From Clostridia bacterium (GTDB taxonomy: Bacteria; Bacillota; Clostridia; UBA1381): 64,000 nucleotides of DNA. The stretch spans positions 1-64,000 of the forward strand of contig JAFZMQ010000041.1 in the NCBI GenBank assembly GCA_017551095.1, given 5' to 3'. Positions 9,640 to 17,476 of this stretch are shown piece by piece. Below the pieces are notes generated by a model that was not told the DNA's origin, ran no database searches, and saw nothing but the letters and a program-made list of their open reading frames with translations. The stretch's first letter is position 1, and the number at the start of each line of letters is the position of its first letter. The translations under genes were made by a program, and so were the position numbers.

Positions 9640-10208
9640 AATAGTCCGTCCTTGTTGCAGTATGCATATATTATGCCCCTGCCTCTTTTTAAAAACCTTG
9701 CCTCTGCATTTTGCTCGGGGTAGAGTTTTTGTATCTCGCATCGGTCGTTGGTAACATATGCAATAAATGAAATGTAATGCTCCTTGCTCATATCGTGTTT
9801 AATTGAAACAAAGTACTCATTTTCTACCGTTTCTATGTTTATAATATGAGCATCGTTTTCCGAATCCGCCTCTAAAACGGGCAGAGTGATTCCGCAGCAG
9901 GAAATTATGCTCTCGCCCATTGAATGAATAATATTTCCGCAAATAGGGCAGACGGAAAAGCTCGATTTCAGCATATTGCAGGATTTGTTTTTGTTGGTTA
10001 TATACTCGCCGTTTACCAACTCAATCACCGAAATATTTAAAGCATTTGAAAGCGGCTCCAATAACGAAATGTCCGGAAGACCTTTTCCCGTTTCCCATTT
10101 ACTGACCGTTTTATCGCTGACGCCGATACGCTCCCCAAGTTCCGCTTGTGTAAGGTGCTTTTTTTCTCTTAATTCTTTTACGATTTTTCCTGTTATATAG
10201 TTATTCAT
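9621..10208 (-). CDS. HTH regulator fused to a superoxide-reductase-like (desulfoferrodoxin) domain
   Basis: Residues about 8-62 are an XRE-type helix-turn-helix (LTQAELGERIGVSDKTVSKW). A CPICG...CCG segment at about 87-105 resembles a small metal knuckle. Residues about 125-190 match the iron-binding fold of superoxide reductase (neelaredoxin/desulfoferrodoxin): KHDMSKEHYISFIAYV aligns with the family's two-histidine H-x(5)-H segment, and CNKDGLL aligns with the CNxHG loop. The last His ligand of that loop is Asp here. Family knowledge says the centre reduces superoxide; the changed ligand suggests sensing or loss of catalysis rather than classic activity (inference). ATG 10208 is the likely start, preceded by AGGAGG. 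A redox-responsive regulator is the best guess. Confidence 0.75.
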   Translation of the reverse strand: MNNYITGKIVKELREKKHLTQAELGERIGVSDKTVSKWETGKGLPDISLLEPLSNALNISVIELVNGEYITNKNKSCNMLKSSFSVCPICGNIIHSMGESIISCCGITLPVLEADSENDAHIINIETVENEYFVSIKHDMSKEHYISFIAYVTNDRCEIQKLYPEQNAEARFLKRGRGIIYAYCNKDGLLKKNLN

Positions 10209-10302
10209 TTTATTTTAACCTCCTGAAAAAATTATAAACGGAAGTTTTATTATTTGCAACCTACTTTGCGTAGAGTGGCATTTGACATTTTTTTTCTTAA
10301 AA

Positions 10303-10335
10303 AAAGATCTGCCCATTTATATAGGGAAGATCTTT
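10303..10335 (-). terminator. Terminator of the sugar kinase/nucleotidyltransferase operon
   Basis: AAAGATCT and AGATCTTT arms extend through GCCC/GGGA. On the minus strand the hairpin is followed by a run of T. Confidence 0.7.
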
Positions 10336-10337
10336 AT

Positions 10338-11075
10338 TCATTTTAATATTCCTTTATATTCATTTTTGATTTTTGTATAGCTTTCCACAGTTCCCACATC
10401 ATAACGGCGTCCGGGCATTTCAAGTGCATAAACATTTGCGTGTTTGCAGAGCCATTCAACAAAACTGCCCGGGGCGTCCACATTACAACCGTTTTTTATT
10501 GCGTCGCTGATACGTGCAATATCCGACGCTTTATAAATATAAAAGGGTGGGCAACACCAATGCGATTTCGGGTCAGAAGGCTTTTCCGCCATATCAATTA
10601 CCCTATCGCAATCATCCAATTCGATGACGCCGCTCTTTTTAAGCTTTGCGGAATCCGGCTCATAATAACGCATAACAACAGACGCATCTTTTTTATTAAA
10701 ATAATCTATAAACTGCGTAAGTGAAAAATCAAGAACATTATCACCGGCTATTACCATGCAGTCCTCGGGAGAGCTAAGGCTATCACATGCAAGGACAATA
10801 TCACGCACCGCTCCAAGACGGTTTTCGTTAGTTGTAGTTCCATCATCTATTACAGTTATGTTATGCCTGTTTTCCGAGGCCCATTTATTAAATTGCGGTG
10901 CAAATTTATGATTTGACACCACGATATATTCATCCACGCTATCCGAGGCTGATATATCGTCAATCAACCAATCGAGAATGGGTTTTCCGCCAACATCTAA
11001 AAGAGGTTTTGGGAAATTTTCGGTTATGGGGTAAAGTCGTGTCGCATATCCTGCGGCAAGAATTATACATTTCAC
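10338..11075 (-). CDS. Sugar-phosphate nucleotidyltransferase
   Basis: This is a 245-residue nucleotidyltransferase of the RfbA/GlmU-N type. It begins with the nucleotide-binding signature LAAGYATRLYPITENFPKPL and DVGGKPILDW, and has the metal-binding VIAGDNVLDF near 110. It transfers NMP from an NTP to a sugar 1-phosphate to make an activated sugar. It starts 31 bases downstream of a galactokinase-type sugar kinase, which would supply the sugar 1-phosphate, so the pair reads as a salvage route to a nucleotide sugar. The precise sugar and nucleotide cannot be told from sequence alone. There is no left-handed beta-helix acetyltransferase domain, unlike GlmU. Confidence 0.82.
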   Translation of the reverse strand: MKCIILAAGYATRLYPITENFPKPLLDVGGKPILDWLIDDISASDSVDEYIVVSNHKFAPQFNKWASENRHNITVIDDGTTTNENRLGAVRDIVLACDSLSSPEDCMVIAGDNVLDFSLTQFIDYFNKKDASVVMRYYEPDSAKLKKSGVIELDDCDRVIDMAEKPSDPKSHWCCPPFYIYKASDIARISDAIKNGCNVDAPGSFVEWLCKHANVYALEMPGRRYDVGTVESYTKIKNEYKGILK

Positions 11076-11106
11076 GTTACTCGCTCCTTGGCAAAAATTT
11101 TATAGG

Positions 11107-12270
11107 TTAAATAATTACTCCGTCTGTCGTTTTGCAATAATGCACACTAAACGCATCTTTAAGATTAGGGAATTGTGCAAGATATTGCTCCGTTATGCTC
11201 TTTGTTATGCTGTCCTTGTATGAGGGATCTACAATAGCCATACAACAACCCTTAAAACCGGCACCGGAGAACCGTCCGCCGTATATGCCGTCGGTTTTAA
11301 GCATCGCATCATACAAAGCTTTAAGCTCGGGAGAGCCGGTCTCATAATTACATATTGAACTTGCTCCGGACTCAAAGACGGTTTTTCCAAAGCTGACAAG
11401 GTCGCCCTTTTGCCATAATTGTGCACCAAGCTCTACACGACGCTGTTCGCTGTAAAAATGCTCGGCACGGCGACACCATGTTGCAGGGAGCTTGTCCTTA
11501 TGCTTTTGGAAATCTTCAAAGGAAACATTACGAAGATAAGTTTCAAAAAATCTTCCGTAGTCTTTTCCCATAGCCGCAGTAATGTAATATGCCGCAGCAT
11601 GACATTCATCAACACGCATATTGAACTTTGTTCCGGCTAAGCTACGCGGAACACCGGAAAAAAATATTCCTATTTCATAATTTGGCATACATTTGTCATG
11701 TTCCAGCAAATCATATGTACCGTCAAGCGTATCAAGAAACAGCAGATGATCAGCCTTGGAGTATACCTCGCAGCTTTGGTCAAGTGTGCCGCAGTTTACG
11801 CCCACATATTCATTTTCCACTTTCTGTGCAAGTCTGATTATTTCATTCGGTGCAAGTTCTATTTTATTTACCTTGCATATTGTCAGCATAAAAGCGATTA
11901 TAACACTTGCCGAAGATGAAAGTCCGCCTATCGGGAGATCTCCTTTTATAAGGCATCTAACACCGCGTTCAAGGCTATACCCTTCGCTATTAAGCACACG
12001 AATTACACCACGCAGATGATCTGCCCAGTCGCCGTACTTGCTCTTGACCTTTTGTACGCAAAACTCTTTTTTCTCGGGCATATTTTCACTTACCGCTTCA
12101 ACAGAACCGTCGTCTGTCGGGCAATATGTAATGGTTATTCCCTTATTTATCGCAAAACCTGCGACCTTTCCGAACTGGTGGTCCACATGTGCTCCTATCG
12201 GGCATACACGATACGGACAAAAGGTAGTATGCTTTTCCTTTGCTTCGGGGTATAAAACTTCAAAATTCAT
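11107..12270 (-). CDS. GHMP-family sugar 1-kinase, galactokinase/galacturonokinase-like
   Basis: A 387-residue GHMP kinase. The galactokinase signature region reads CPYRVCPIGAHVDHQFGKV (residues about 18-36), where classic galactokinases have PGR(V/I)NLIGEHTDY. The CPxGAHxDHQ form resembles plant galacturonokinase more than GalK (recalled family knowledge, not a search). The ATP-binding loop is LPIGGLSSSASV (about 112-123), and a C-terminal GRFSGAGFKGCCMAI motif completes the family set. Predicted reaction: ATP-dependent phosphorylation of a sugar or sugar acid at C1 in the cytoplasm. The ATG at 12270 has AGAGGA upstream. The downstream nucleotidyltransferase is probably its partner. The substrate could be galactose or galacturonate. 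Confidence 0.8.
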   Translation of the reverse strand: MNFEVLYPEAKEKHTTFCPYRVCPIGAHVDHQFGKVAGFAINKGITITYCPTDDGSVEAVSENMPEKKEFCVQKVKSKYGDWADHLRGVIRVLNSEGYSLERGVRCLIKGDLPIGGLSSSASVIIAFMLTICKVNKIELAPNEIIRLAQKVENEYVGVNCGTLDQSCEVYSKADHLLFLDTLDGTYDLLEHDKCMPNYEIGIFFSGVPRSLAGTKFNMRVDECHAAAYYITAAMGKDYGRFFETYLRNVSFEDFQKHKDKLPATWCRRAEHFYSEQRRVELGAQLWQKGDLVSFGKTVFESGASSICNYETGSPELKALYDAMLKTDGIYGGRFSGAGFKGCCMAIVDPSYKDSITKSITEQYLAQFPNLKDAFSVHYCKTTDGVII

Positions 12271-12380
12271 TTTTTATCCTCTGCTTCATTATAGTGTTAT
12301 TTTCATAGTATGCTATAAATGTTTGCAATTCATTATATCAGCTTTCATTCATTTTGTAAAGACATACACAAAAAAGATGT

Positions 12381-12410
12381 GAAAAAATATGCACCGCTAA
12401 GGGTGCATAT
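12381..12410 (-). terminator. Terminator of the GGGtGRT operon
   Basis: ATATGCACC / GGTGCATAT 9-bp stem with a 6-base loop (12387-12410). On the minus strand it is followed by TTTTTT. Confidence 0.8.
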
Positions 12411-12424
12411 TTTAAATTAAAAAT

Positions 12425-13426
12425 TTATTTATTCATAGCTTCCTCAACAGCAACTGCAACCGCAACGGTCATTCCGACCATAGGATTGTTACCGGCACCA
12501 ATTAAGCCCATCATTTCAACATGAGCCGGAACTGATGAAGAACCTGCAAACTGTGCGTCGGAGTGCATTCTGCCCATTGTGTCTGTCATGCCGTAGGAAG
12601 CAGGACCTGCCGCCATATTGTCGGGGTGAAGTGTCCTGCCTGTACCGCCGCCCGATGCAACAGAGAAGTATTTTTTGCCTTGCTCAACACATTCTTTTTT
12701 GTATGTTCCTGCAACAGGATGCTGGAAACGCGTCGGGTTAGTGGAGTTACCTGTAATGGAAACATCAACGCCCTCATGGTGCATAATCGCAACACCTTCA
12801 CGCACATCATCTGCACCGTAGCAACGCACCTTTGAACGCTCACCGTTTGAATATGCGGTTTCCTTTACGATTTCGAGTTTGCCTGTGTAATAGTCAAACT
12901 TAGTCTGAACATAGGTAAAACCGTTAATTCTTGAAATAATCTGTGCAGCGTCTTTGCCAAGACCGTTTAAGATTACTCTTAAATCTTCTTTTCTTGCCTT
13001 GTTTGCAGAACGGGCAAGACCGATTGCACCCTCAGCTGCCGCAAAGGATTCGTGACCTGCCAAAAATGCGAAGCATTTTGTTTCTTCACGAAGTAACATA
13101 GCACCCAAATTTCCGTGACCTAAGCCGACCTTTCTGTCATCTGCAACAGAGCCGGGGATACAGAAGGATTGGAGTCCTACGCCGATTTTTGTTGCAGCGT
13201 CTGCTGCCTTTGTGCAGCCGTCTTTGATTGCGATTGCCGCACCTACAATATATGCCCAACAAGCATTTTCAAAGCATATGGGCTGTATGCCCTTAACGAT
13301 GTTATAAACATCAATGCCCTTATCATCGCAAATTTTCTTTGCTTCTTCTATTGAAGAGATACCGTGCTTTTTAAGCTCGGCGTTTATCTGGTCAATTCTT
13401 CTTTCATAACTTTCAAATAATGCCAT
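12425..13426 (-). CDS. GGGtGRT family protein
   Basis: A 333-residue member of the family named for its GGGTGRT motif, here in ASGGGTGRTLHPDNMAAGP near residue 265, with a glycine-rich end (GLIGAGNNPMVGMT). The biochemical role of the family is not established as far as I know. It is recurrently encoded next to a NifU-like scaffold protein, as here (17 bases between the two genes). I chose ATG 13426, 10 bases after AGGAGG, over an in-frame ATG at 13453. The pairing suggests a role linked to iron-sulfur chemistry; that is inference. Confidence 0.85.
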   Translation of the reverse strand: MALFESYERRIDQINAELKKHGISSIEEAKKICDDKGIDVYNIVKGIQPICFENACWAYIVGAAIAIKDGCTKAADAATKIGVGLQSFCIPGSVADDRKVGLGHGNLGAMLLREETKCFAFLAGHESFAAAEGAIGLARSANKARKEDLRVILNGLGKDAAQIISRINGFTYVQTKFDYYTGKLEIVKETAYSNGERSKVRCYGADDVREGVAIMHHEGVDVSITGNSTNPTRFQHPVAGTYKKECVEQGKKYFSVASGGGTGRTLHPDNMAAGPASYGMTDTMGRMHSDAQFAGSSSVPAHVEMMGLIGAGNNPMVGMTVAVAVAVEEAMNK

Positions 13427-13443
13427 AACAAAAGTACCTCCTC

Positions 13444-14136
13444 TTATTCGCATCTCGGGTCAATGAGCTTTTTAGCGTCATCAACTCTGCCGTACTGACC
13501 TGAGGCCTTTTTGAGTGCCTCATCTGCGTTCATACCGTTTTTAATCATTTCCATCATTTTGCCTAAATGAACAAATTTATATCCGATGATTTCATCATTT
13601 TCATCTACGGCAACTTTTGTTATATAGCCCTCGGCAAGTTCCAGATATCTCGGACCTTTTTTGAGGGTTGCATAGGTTGTACCAACCTGTGAGCGAAGAC
13701 CTTTTCCCAAATCTTCAAGACCTGCACCAATCGGAAGTCCGTCCTCCGAAAAGGCGGTTTGAGTTCTTCCGTAAACGATTTGCAGGAACAGCTCACGCAT
13801 AGCCGTATTTATAGCATCACAGACCAAGTCTGTATTAAGTGCTTCCAAAATGGTTTTGCCAACGAGGATTTCCGATGCCATAGCAGCCGAGTGTGTCATA
13901 CCCGAACAGCCGATTGTTTCAACAAGAGCTTCCTCGATAATGCCCTCTTTGACATTTAGTGTAAGTTTGCAGGCACCTTGCTGAGGAGCACACCAGCCGA
14001 TACCGTGAGTAAGACCTGAAATGTCTTTAATTTCCTTTGCCTGAACCCATTTGCCCTCTTCGGGGATAGGGGCAGGACCGTGATATGCACCTTTTGCCAA
14101 AGGACACATAGATTCAACTTCGCTTGAATATTTCAT
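13444..14136 (-). CDS. NifU/IscU-like iron-sulfur scaffold protein
   Basis: A 230-residue protein with the three-cysteine layout of the IscU/NifU scaffold fold: GWCAPQQGACK near 48-58, then ETIGCSGMTHSAAMASE near 73-89. The typical LxxK-x-C third site is not conserved: the equivalent region reads LVCDAINTAMRELF, which retains one Cys. Residues after about 110 form an extension not found in the short IscU proteins. It is the upstream partner of the GGGtGRT gene in a two-gene operon. Predicted role: assembly or transfer of Fe-S clusters for a dedicated client. Confidence 0.82.
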   Translation of the reverse strand: MKYSSEVESMCPLAKGAYHGPAPIPEEGKWVQAKEIKDISGLTHGIGWCAPQQGACKLTLNVKEGIIEEALVETIGCSGMTHSAAMASEILVGKTILEALNTDLVCDAINTAMRELFLQIVYGRTQTAFSEDGLPIGAGLEDLGKGLRSQVGTTYATLKKGPRYLELAEGYITKVAVDENDEIIGYKFVHLGKMMEMIKNGMNADEALKKASGQYGRVDDAKKLIDPRCE

Positions 14137-14217
14137 TCAAATATCTCCTTTCACTCTTTCCTAATTGTTAATTATATCACAAATTTTACAATTTGCAAGT
14201 CAGAAAATGTAAGTTTT

Positions 14218-15198
14218 CTATTCCCACTCGATTGTGGCACTTGGCTTTGGAGTAAGGTCAAAAAGCACACGGTTTACACCTGCAACTTCATGGGTTATGC
14301 GGTCGGTGATATGTTGAAGAAGCTCAAACGGAACATTTTCAACAGTTGCGGTCATAGCGTCGCGGGTATTTACGGCACGGATAACTACGGGCCATTCATA
14401 AGTACGCTTGTCGTCTTTAACGCCTGTGGACTTGAAATCGGGAACGATTGTAAAATACTGCCAAACCTTGCCTTCAAGACCGTTTTTTGCAAATTCTTCG
14501 CGGAGTATTGCGTCCGATTCCCTGACAGCCTCTAATCTATCGCGTGTAATAGCTCCTACGCAACGAACGCCAAGTCCGGGACCGGGGAAGGGCTGACGGT
14601 AAACCATATTTTTAGGCAAACCAAGTGCTTCGCCTACTACGCGGACTTCGTCCTTAAACAAAAACTTTAAAGGCTCAACTAACTCAAACTTCAAATCCTG
14701 GGGCAAACCGCCTACATTGTGATGAGATTTTACGGGACCGCTCTCTAAAATATCGGGATATATTGTGCCTTGTGCAAGAAATTCTATATTCTCCTGCTTA
14801 CGAGCCTCTTCCTCAAATACCCGTATAAACTCAGCACCTATTATTTTTCGTTTCTGCTCAGGTTCGGGAACTCCCGCAAGTTTATCCAGGAATCTGTCTG
14901 TGGCGTCAATATATACCAAATTTGCATTCATTTGGTTTTTAAACACTTCAATTACCTGCTCAGGCTCACCTTTTCTCAAAAGACCGTGATTGACATGCAC
15001 ACATACAAGCTGTTTTCCTACTGCTTTAATTAAAAGTGCGGCAACAACCGATGAATCTACTCCTCCTGACAGTGCAAGAAGCACCTTTTTATCCCCTATC
15101 TGTGCACGAAGCTGTGCAATCTGGTCATCAATAAAAGCATGTGCAAGTTCGGGTGTTGTTATTCTCTCCATAGTTGCCGGACGAACATTGTTTGACAT
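14218..15198 (-). CDS. guaA: GMP synthase, ATP-pyrophosphatase subunit only
   Basis: A 326-residue protein that matches only the C-terminal two thirds of bacterial GuaA. It has the PP-loop ALSGGVDSSVVAALL (about 42-56), the HNVGGLP loop, PFPGPGLGVR, and the dimerisation end ...SATIEWE. It makes GMP from XMP, ATP and ammonia. Bacterial GuaA usually carries an N-terminal class-I glutamine amidotransferase domain (about 190 residues). That domain is absent, and no separate glutaminase lies nearby. The subunit must therefore use free ammonia or a GATase encoded elsewhere, as in the archaeal two-subunit form. ATG 15198 has GGGGG 9 bases upstream. Confidence 0.9.
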   Translation of the reverse strand: MSNNVRPATMERITTPELAHAFIDDQIAQLRAQIGDKKVLLALSGGVDSSVVAALLIKAVGKQLVCVHVNHGLLRKGEPEQVIEVFKNQMNANLVYIDATDRFLDKLAGVPEPEQKRKIIGAEFIRVFEEEARKQENIEFLAQGTIYPDILESGPVKSHHNVGGLPQDLKFELVEPLKFLFKDEVRVVGEALGLPKNMVYRQPFPGPGLGVRCVGAITRDRLEAVRESDAILREEFAKNGLEGKVWQYFTIVPDFKSTGVKDDKRTYEWPVVIRAVNTRDAMTATVENVPFELLQHITDRITHEVAGVNRVLFDLTPKPSATIEWE

Positions 15199-15294
15199 AT
15201 ATATATACCCCCATAAAGTTATTTTGTTATTTTATAGAATAATAGCACATAGAACATAAAATTTCAAGTGCAAAATATTCTAAAATTTTAAACA

Positions 15295-15321
15295 AAAAAA
15301 GCTCCGAATTTGGAGCTTTTT
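15295..15321 (-). terminator. Terminator of the PEP carboxykinase gene
   Basis: AAAAAAGCTCC / GGAGCTTTTT stem with a 6-base loop. The hairpin is symmetric enough to act on both strands. Confidence 0.8.
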
Positions 15322-15327
15322 GTAATA

Positions 15328-17103
15328 TTATTTCAGATTTTTTTCAAGCTTTTGCAGTTCTTCCGATATTTCCTTTGGAAGTCTATCACCAAACTGAGCA
15401 AAATACTCTTTCTGATTTTCAACATCTTTGAGCCAAACTTCCTTATCAACCGTCAGAAGCTCTTTTAATGTGTCCATATCCAAGTCCAAATCGGTTATGT
15501 CGATATCCTCCGGTTTTGGCATAAATCCGATAGGACTGTCAACTGCGTCTGCCTTTTTCTGACATCTGTCCAAAATCCACAAAAGCACACGCATATTGTC
15601 GCCAAATCCGGGCCACATAAAGTTTCCGTCATCGTCCTGTCTGAACCAGTTTACATGGAAAATTTTAGGTGCTTTTTCAGGGTCGAGCTTTTTGCCCATA
15701 TCAAGCCAGTGTCCGAAATAGTCTGCCATATTGTAGCCGACAAAAGGCTTCATAGCCATCGGGTCACGGCGTACAACGCCGACTTCGCCTGTTGCGGCAG
15801 CCGTTGTTTCGGACGCCATTGTTGCACCGATGAACACACCGTGCTGCCAATCTCTTGCCTGATATACAAGCGGTGCACATTTTGCCCGTCTTCCGCCGAA
15901 TACGATTGCATCAATCGGAACACCCTGCGGATTTTCAAATTCACTTGAAATGCACGGACAGTTTACGGCAGGTGCGGTAAAGCGGGAGTTGGGGTGAGCA
16001 AGTTTATTGCCTTCTGCAATATATTCGGGTCCGTTCACCTTTTTGCCTGTCCATTCTGTTGCGTTTACGGGCGGATTTTTGTCAAGCCCTTCCCACCAAA
16101 CTGTGTTATCATCATTGTTTATAGCAACATTTGTGAAAATTGTATTTTTCTTTGTTGCAGCTAATGCGTTAAAGTTGGTTTTTTCGGAAGTACCCGGGGC
16201 AACTCCGAAAAATCCTGCCTCGGGATTTATGGCGTAAAGTCTGCCGTCAGGTCCTATTCTTAGCCACGAAATATCGTCGCCGACGGTCCATACCTTATAT
16301 CCCTTTTTACGCAGATATTCAGGCGGAATAAGCATAGCAAGATTTGTTTTTCCGCATGCTGACGGGAATGCGGCACATATGTAGTGTACCTCGCCCTGCG
16401 GATTTTCAAGTCCCAAAATGAGCATATGTTCAGCCATCCAGCCCTCTTTCATACCGAGGTAGGACGCAATTCTTAAAGCAAAGCATTTTTTGCCCAAAAG
16501 CACATTTCCGCCGTATGCCGAGTTTATAGACCATATGGTAGAATCCTGTGGGAATTGGACAATATAACGCTCATCGGGATTTACATCCTTTTTTGCATGA
16601 AGACATTTAACAAACTCGCCGTTTTCGCCAAGCTCTTCCATAACCTTGTAGCCTATACGCGTCATAATAGCCATATTGAGTACAACATAGATGCTGTCGG
16701 TAAGCTCAATGCCTATTTTTGAAAAAGGTGAGCCGACAGGACCCATGGAGTAGGGAATAACATACATAGTTCTTCCTGCCATAGAGCCTTTGTATAAAGC
16801 ACGGAGCTTTTTATACATCTCATCAGGTGCCATCCAGTTATTGATAGGACCTGCTTCTTCCTTTGTCGGTGTGCAGATAAATGTTCTGTCTTCAACACGC
16901 GCAACATCGTTAGGAGCTGTTCTGTGGTAGTAACAGCCCGGAAGCTTTTCTTCATTCAATTTAATCATCTCGCCTGTTGAAACGGCCTCTTTACGCAATT
17001 CTTCAAGTTGAGCCTCGCTGCCGTCAATCCAAACAATCTCGGACGGCGTACACATTGAAACCATTTCGTCAAGCCAAGCATTTACGGTTTTATTTTTAGT
17101 CAT
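15328..17103 (-). CDS. pckG: Phosphoenolpyruvate carboxykinase (GTP)
   Basis: At 591 residues it has the normal size for the GTP-dependent family. The active-site Cys/P-loop FPSACGKTNLAML lies near 260-273. Other hallmarks are GGNVLLGKKCFALR, VGDDISWLR, GVAPGTSEKTN and FGGRRA. It interconverts oxaloacetate + GTP with PEP + CO2 + GDP. In anaerobes it can run either way, for gluconeogenesis or CO2-fixing anaplerosis. It is monocistronic, with its own terminator and a 234-base upstream gap shared with tRNA-Glu. AGGAGG precedes ATG 17103. Confidence 0.96.
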   Translation of the reverse strand: MTKNKTVNAWLDEMVSMCTPSEIVWIDGSEAQLEELRKEAVSTGEMIKLNEEKLPGCYYHRTAPNDVARVEDRTFICTPTKEEAGPINNWMAPDEMYKKLRALYKGSMAGRTMYVIPYSMGPVGSPFSKIGIELTDSIYVVLNMAIMTRIGYKVMEELGENGEFVKCLHAKKDVNPDERYIVQFPQDSTIWSINSAYGGNVLLGKKCFALRIASYLGMKEGWMAEHMLILGLENPQGEVHYICAAFPSACGKTNLAMLIPPEYLRKKGYKVWTVGDDISWLRIGPDGRLYAINPEAGFFGVAPGTSEKTNFNALAATKKNTIFTNVAINNDDNTVWWEGLDKNPPVNATEWTGKKVNGPEYIAEGNKLAHPNSRFTAPAVNCPCISSEFENPQGVPIDAIVFGGRRAKCAPLVYQARDWQHGVFIGATMASETTAAATGEVGVVRRDPMAMKPFVGYNMADYFGHWLDMGKKLDPEKAPKIFHVNWFRQDDDGNFMWPGFGDNMRVLLWILDRCQKKADAVDSPIGFMPKPEDIDITDLDLDMDTLKELLTVDKEVWLKDVENQKEYFAQFGDRLPKEISEELQKLEKNLK

Positions 17104-17295
17104 TTTATTTGCCTCCTCTTATGACTTAATAACTCAAAAAATATATATCTTGGCGGAAAAACCAAATTTTCCTCCATTATAAAGTTATTATATCATAAAA
17201 AAATGAATGTGTGAAGAGTTTTTGTAAAAAAAGTGTATTTTTTTGCGATAATTTATGTTTTGACAGTAAAAATATAAATATTTTTTAGTTTTGTG

Positions 17296-17324
17296 TTGAC
17301 AAAATTGCTTTTGCGTGTTAAAAT
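17296..17324 (+). promoter_or_regulatory. Sigma-A-type promoter of tRNA-Glu
   Basis: TTGACA (17296-17301), 17-base spacer, TAAAAT (17319-17324), 13 bases before the tRNA. Confidence 0.8.
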
Positions 17325-17337
17325 TCAATAGTTGCAT

Positions 17338-17412
17338 GGCTCCTTGGTCAAGTGGTTAAGACTCTGCCCTCTCACGGCAGCATCGGGGGTTCGAATCCCC
17401 CAGGAGTCACCA
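17338..17412 (+). tRNA. tRNA-Glu (CTC)
   Basis: The acceptor stem GGCTCCT pairs with AGGAGTC (one G-U), followed by A and an encoded CCA (17410-17412). The anticodon stem CTGCC/GGCAG encloses the loop CTCTCAC, anticodon CTC. The T arm GGGGGTTCGAATCCCCC is canonical. Confidence 0.95.
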
Positions 17413-17447
17413 AAATCGGCAAAATTGTCAGAATTTTGCCGATTTTT
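17412..17447 (+). terminator. Terminator of tRNA-Glu
   Basis: A 15-bp stem (AAAATCGGCAAAATT / AATTTTGCCGATTTT) that begins at the last base of the encoded CCA. Confidence 0.9.
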
Positions 17448-17476
17448 ACTTATACGCTAATATAAGAGGTATTGTT

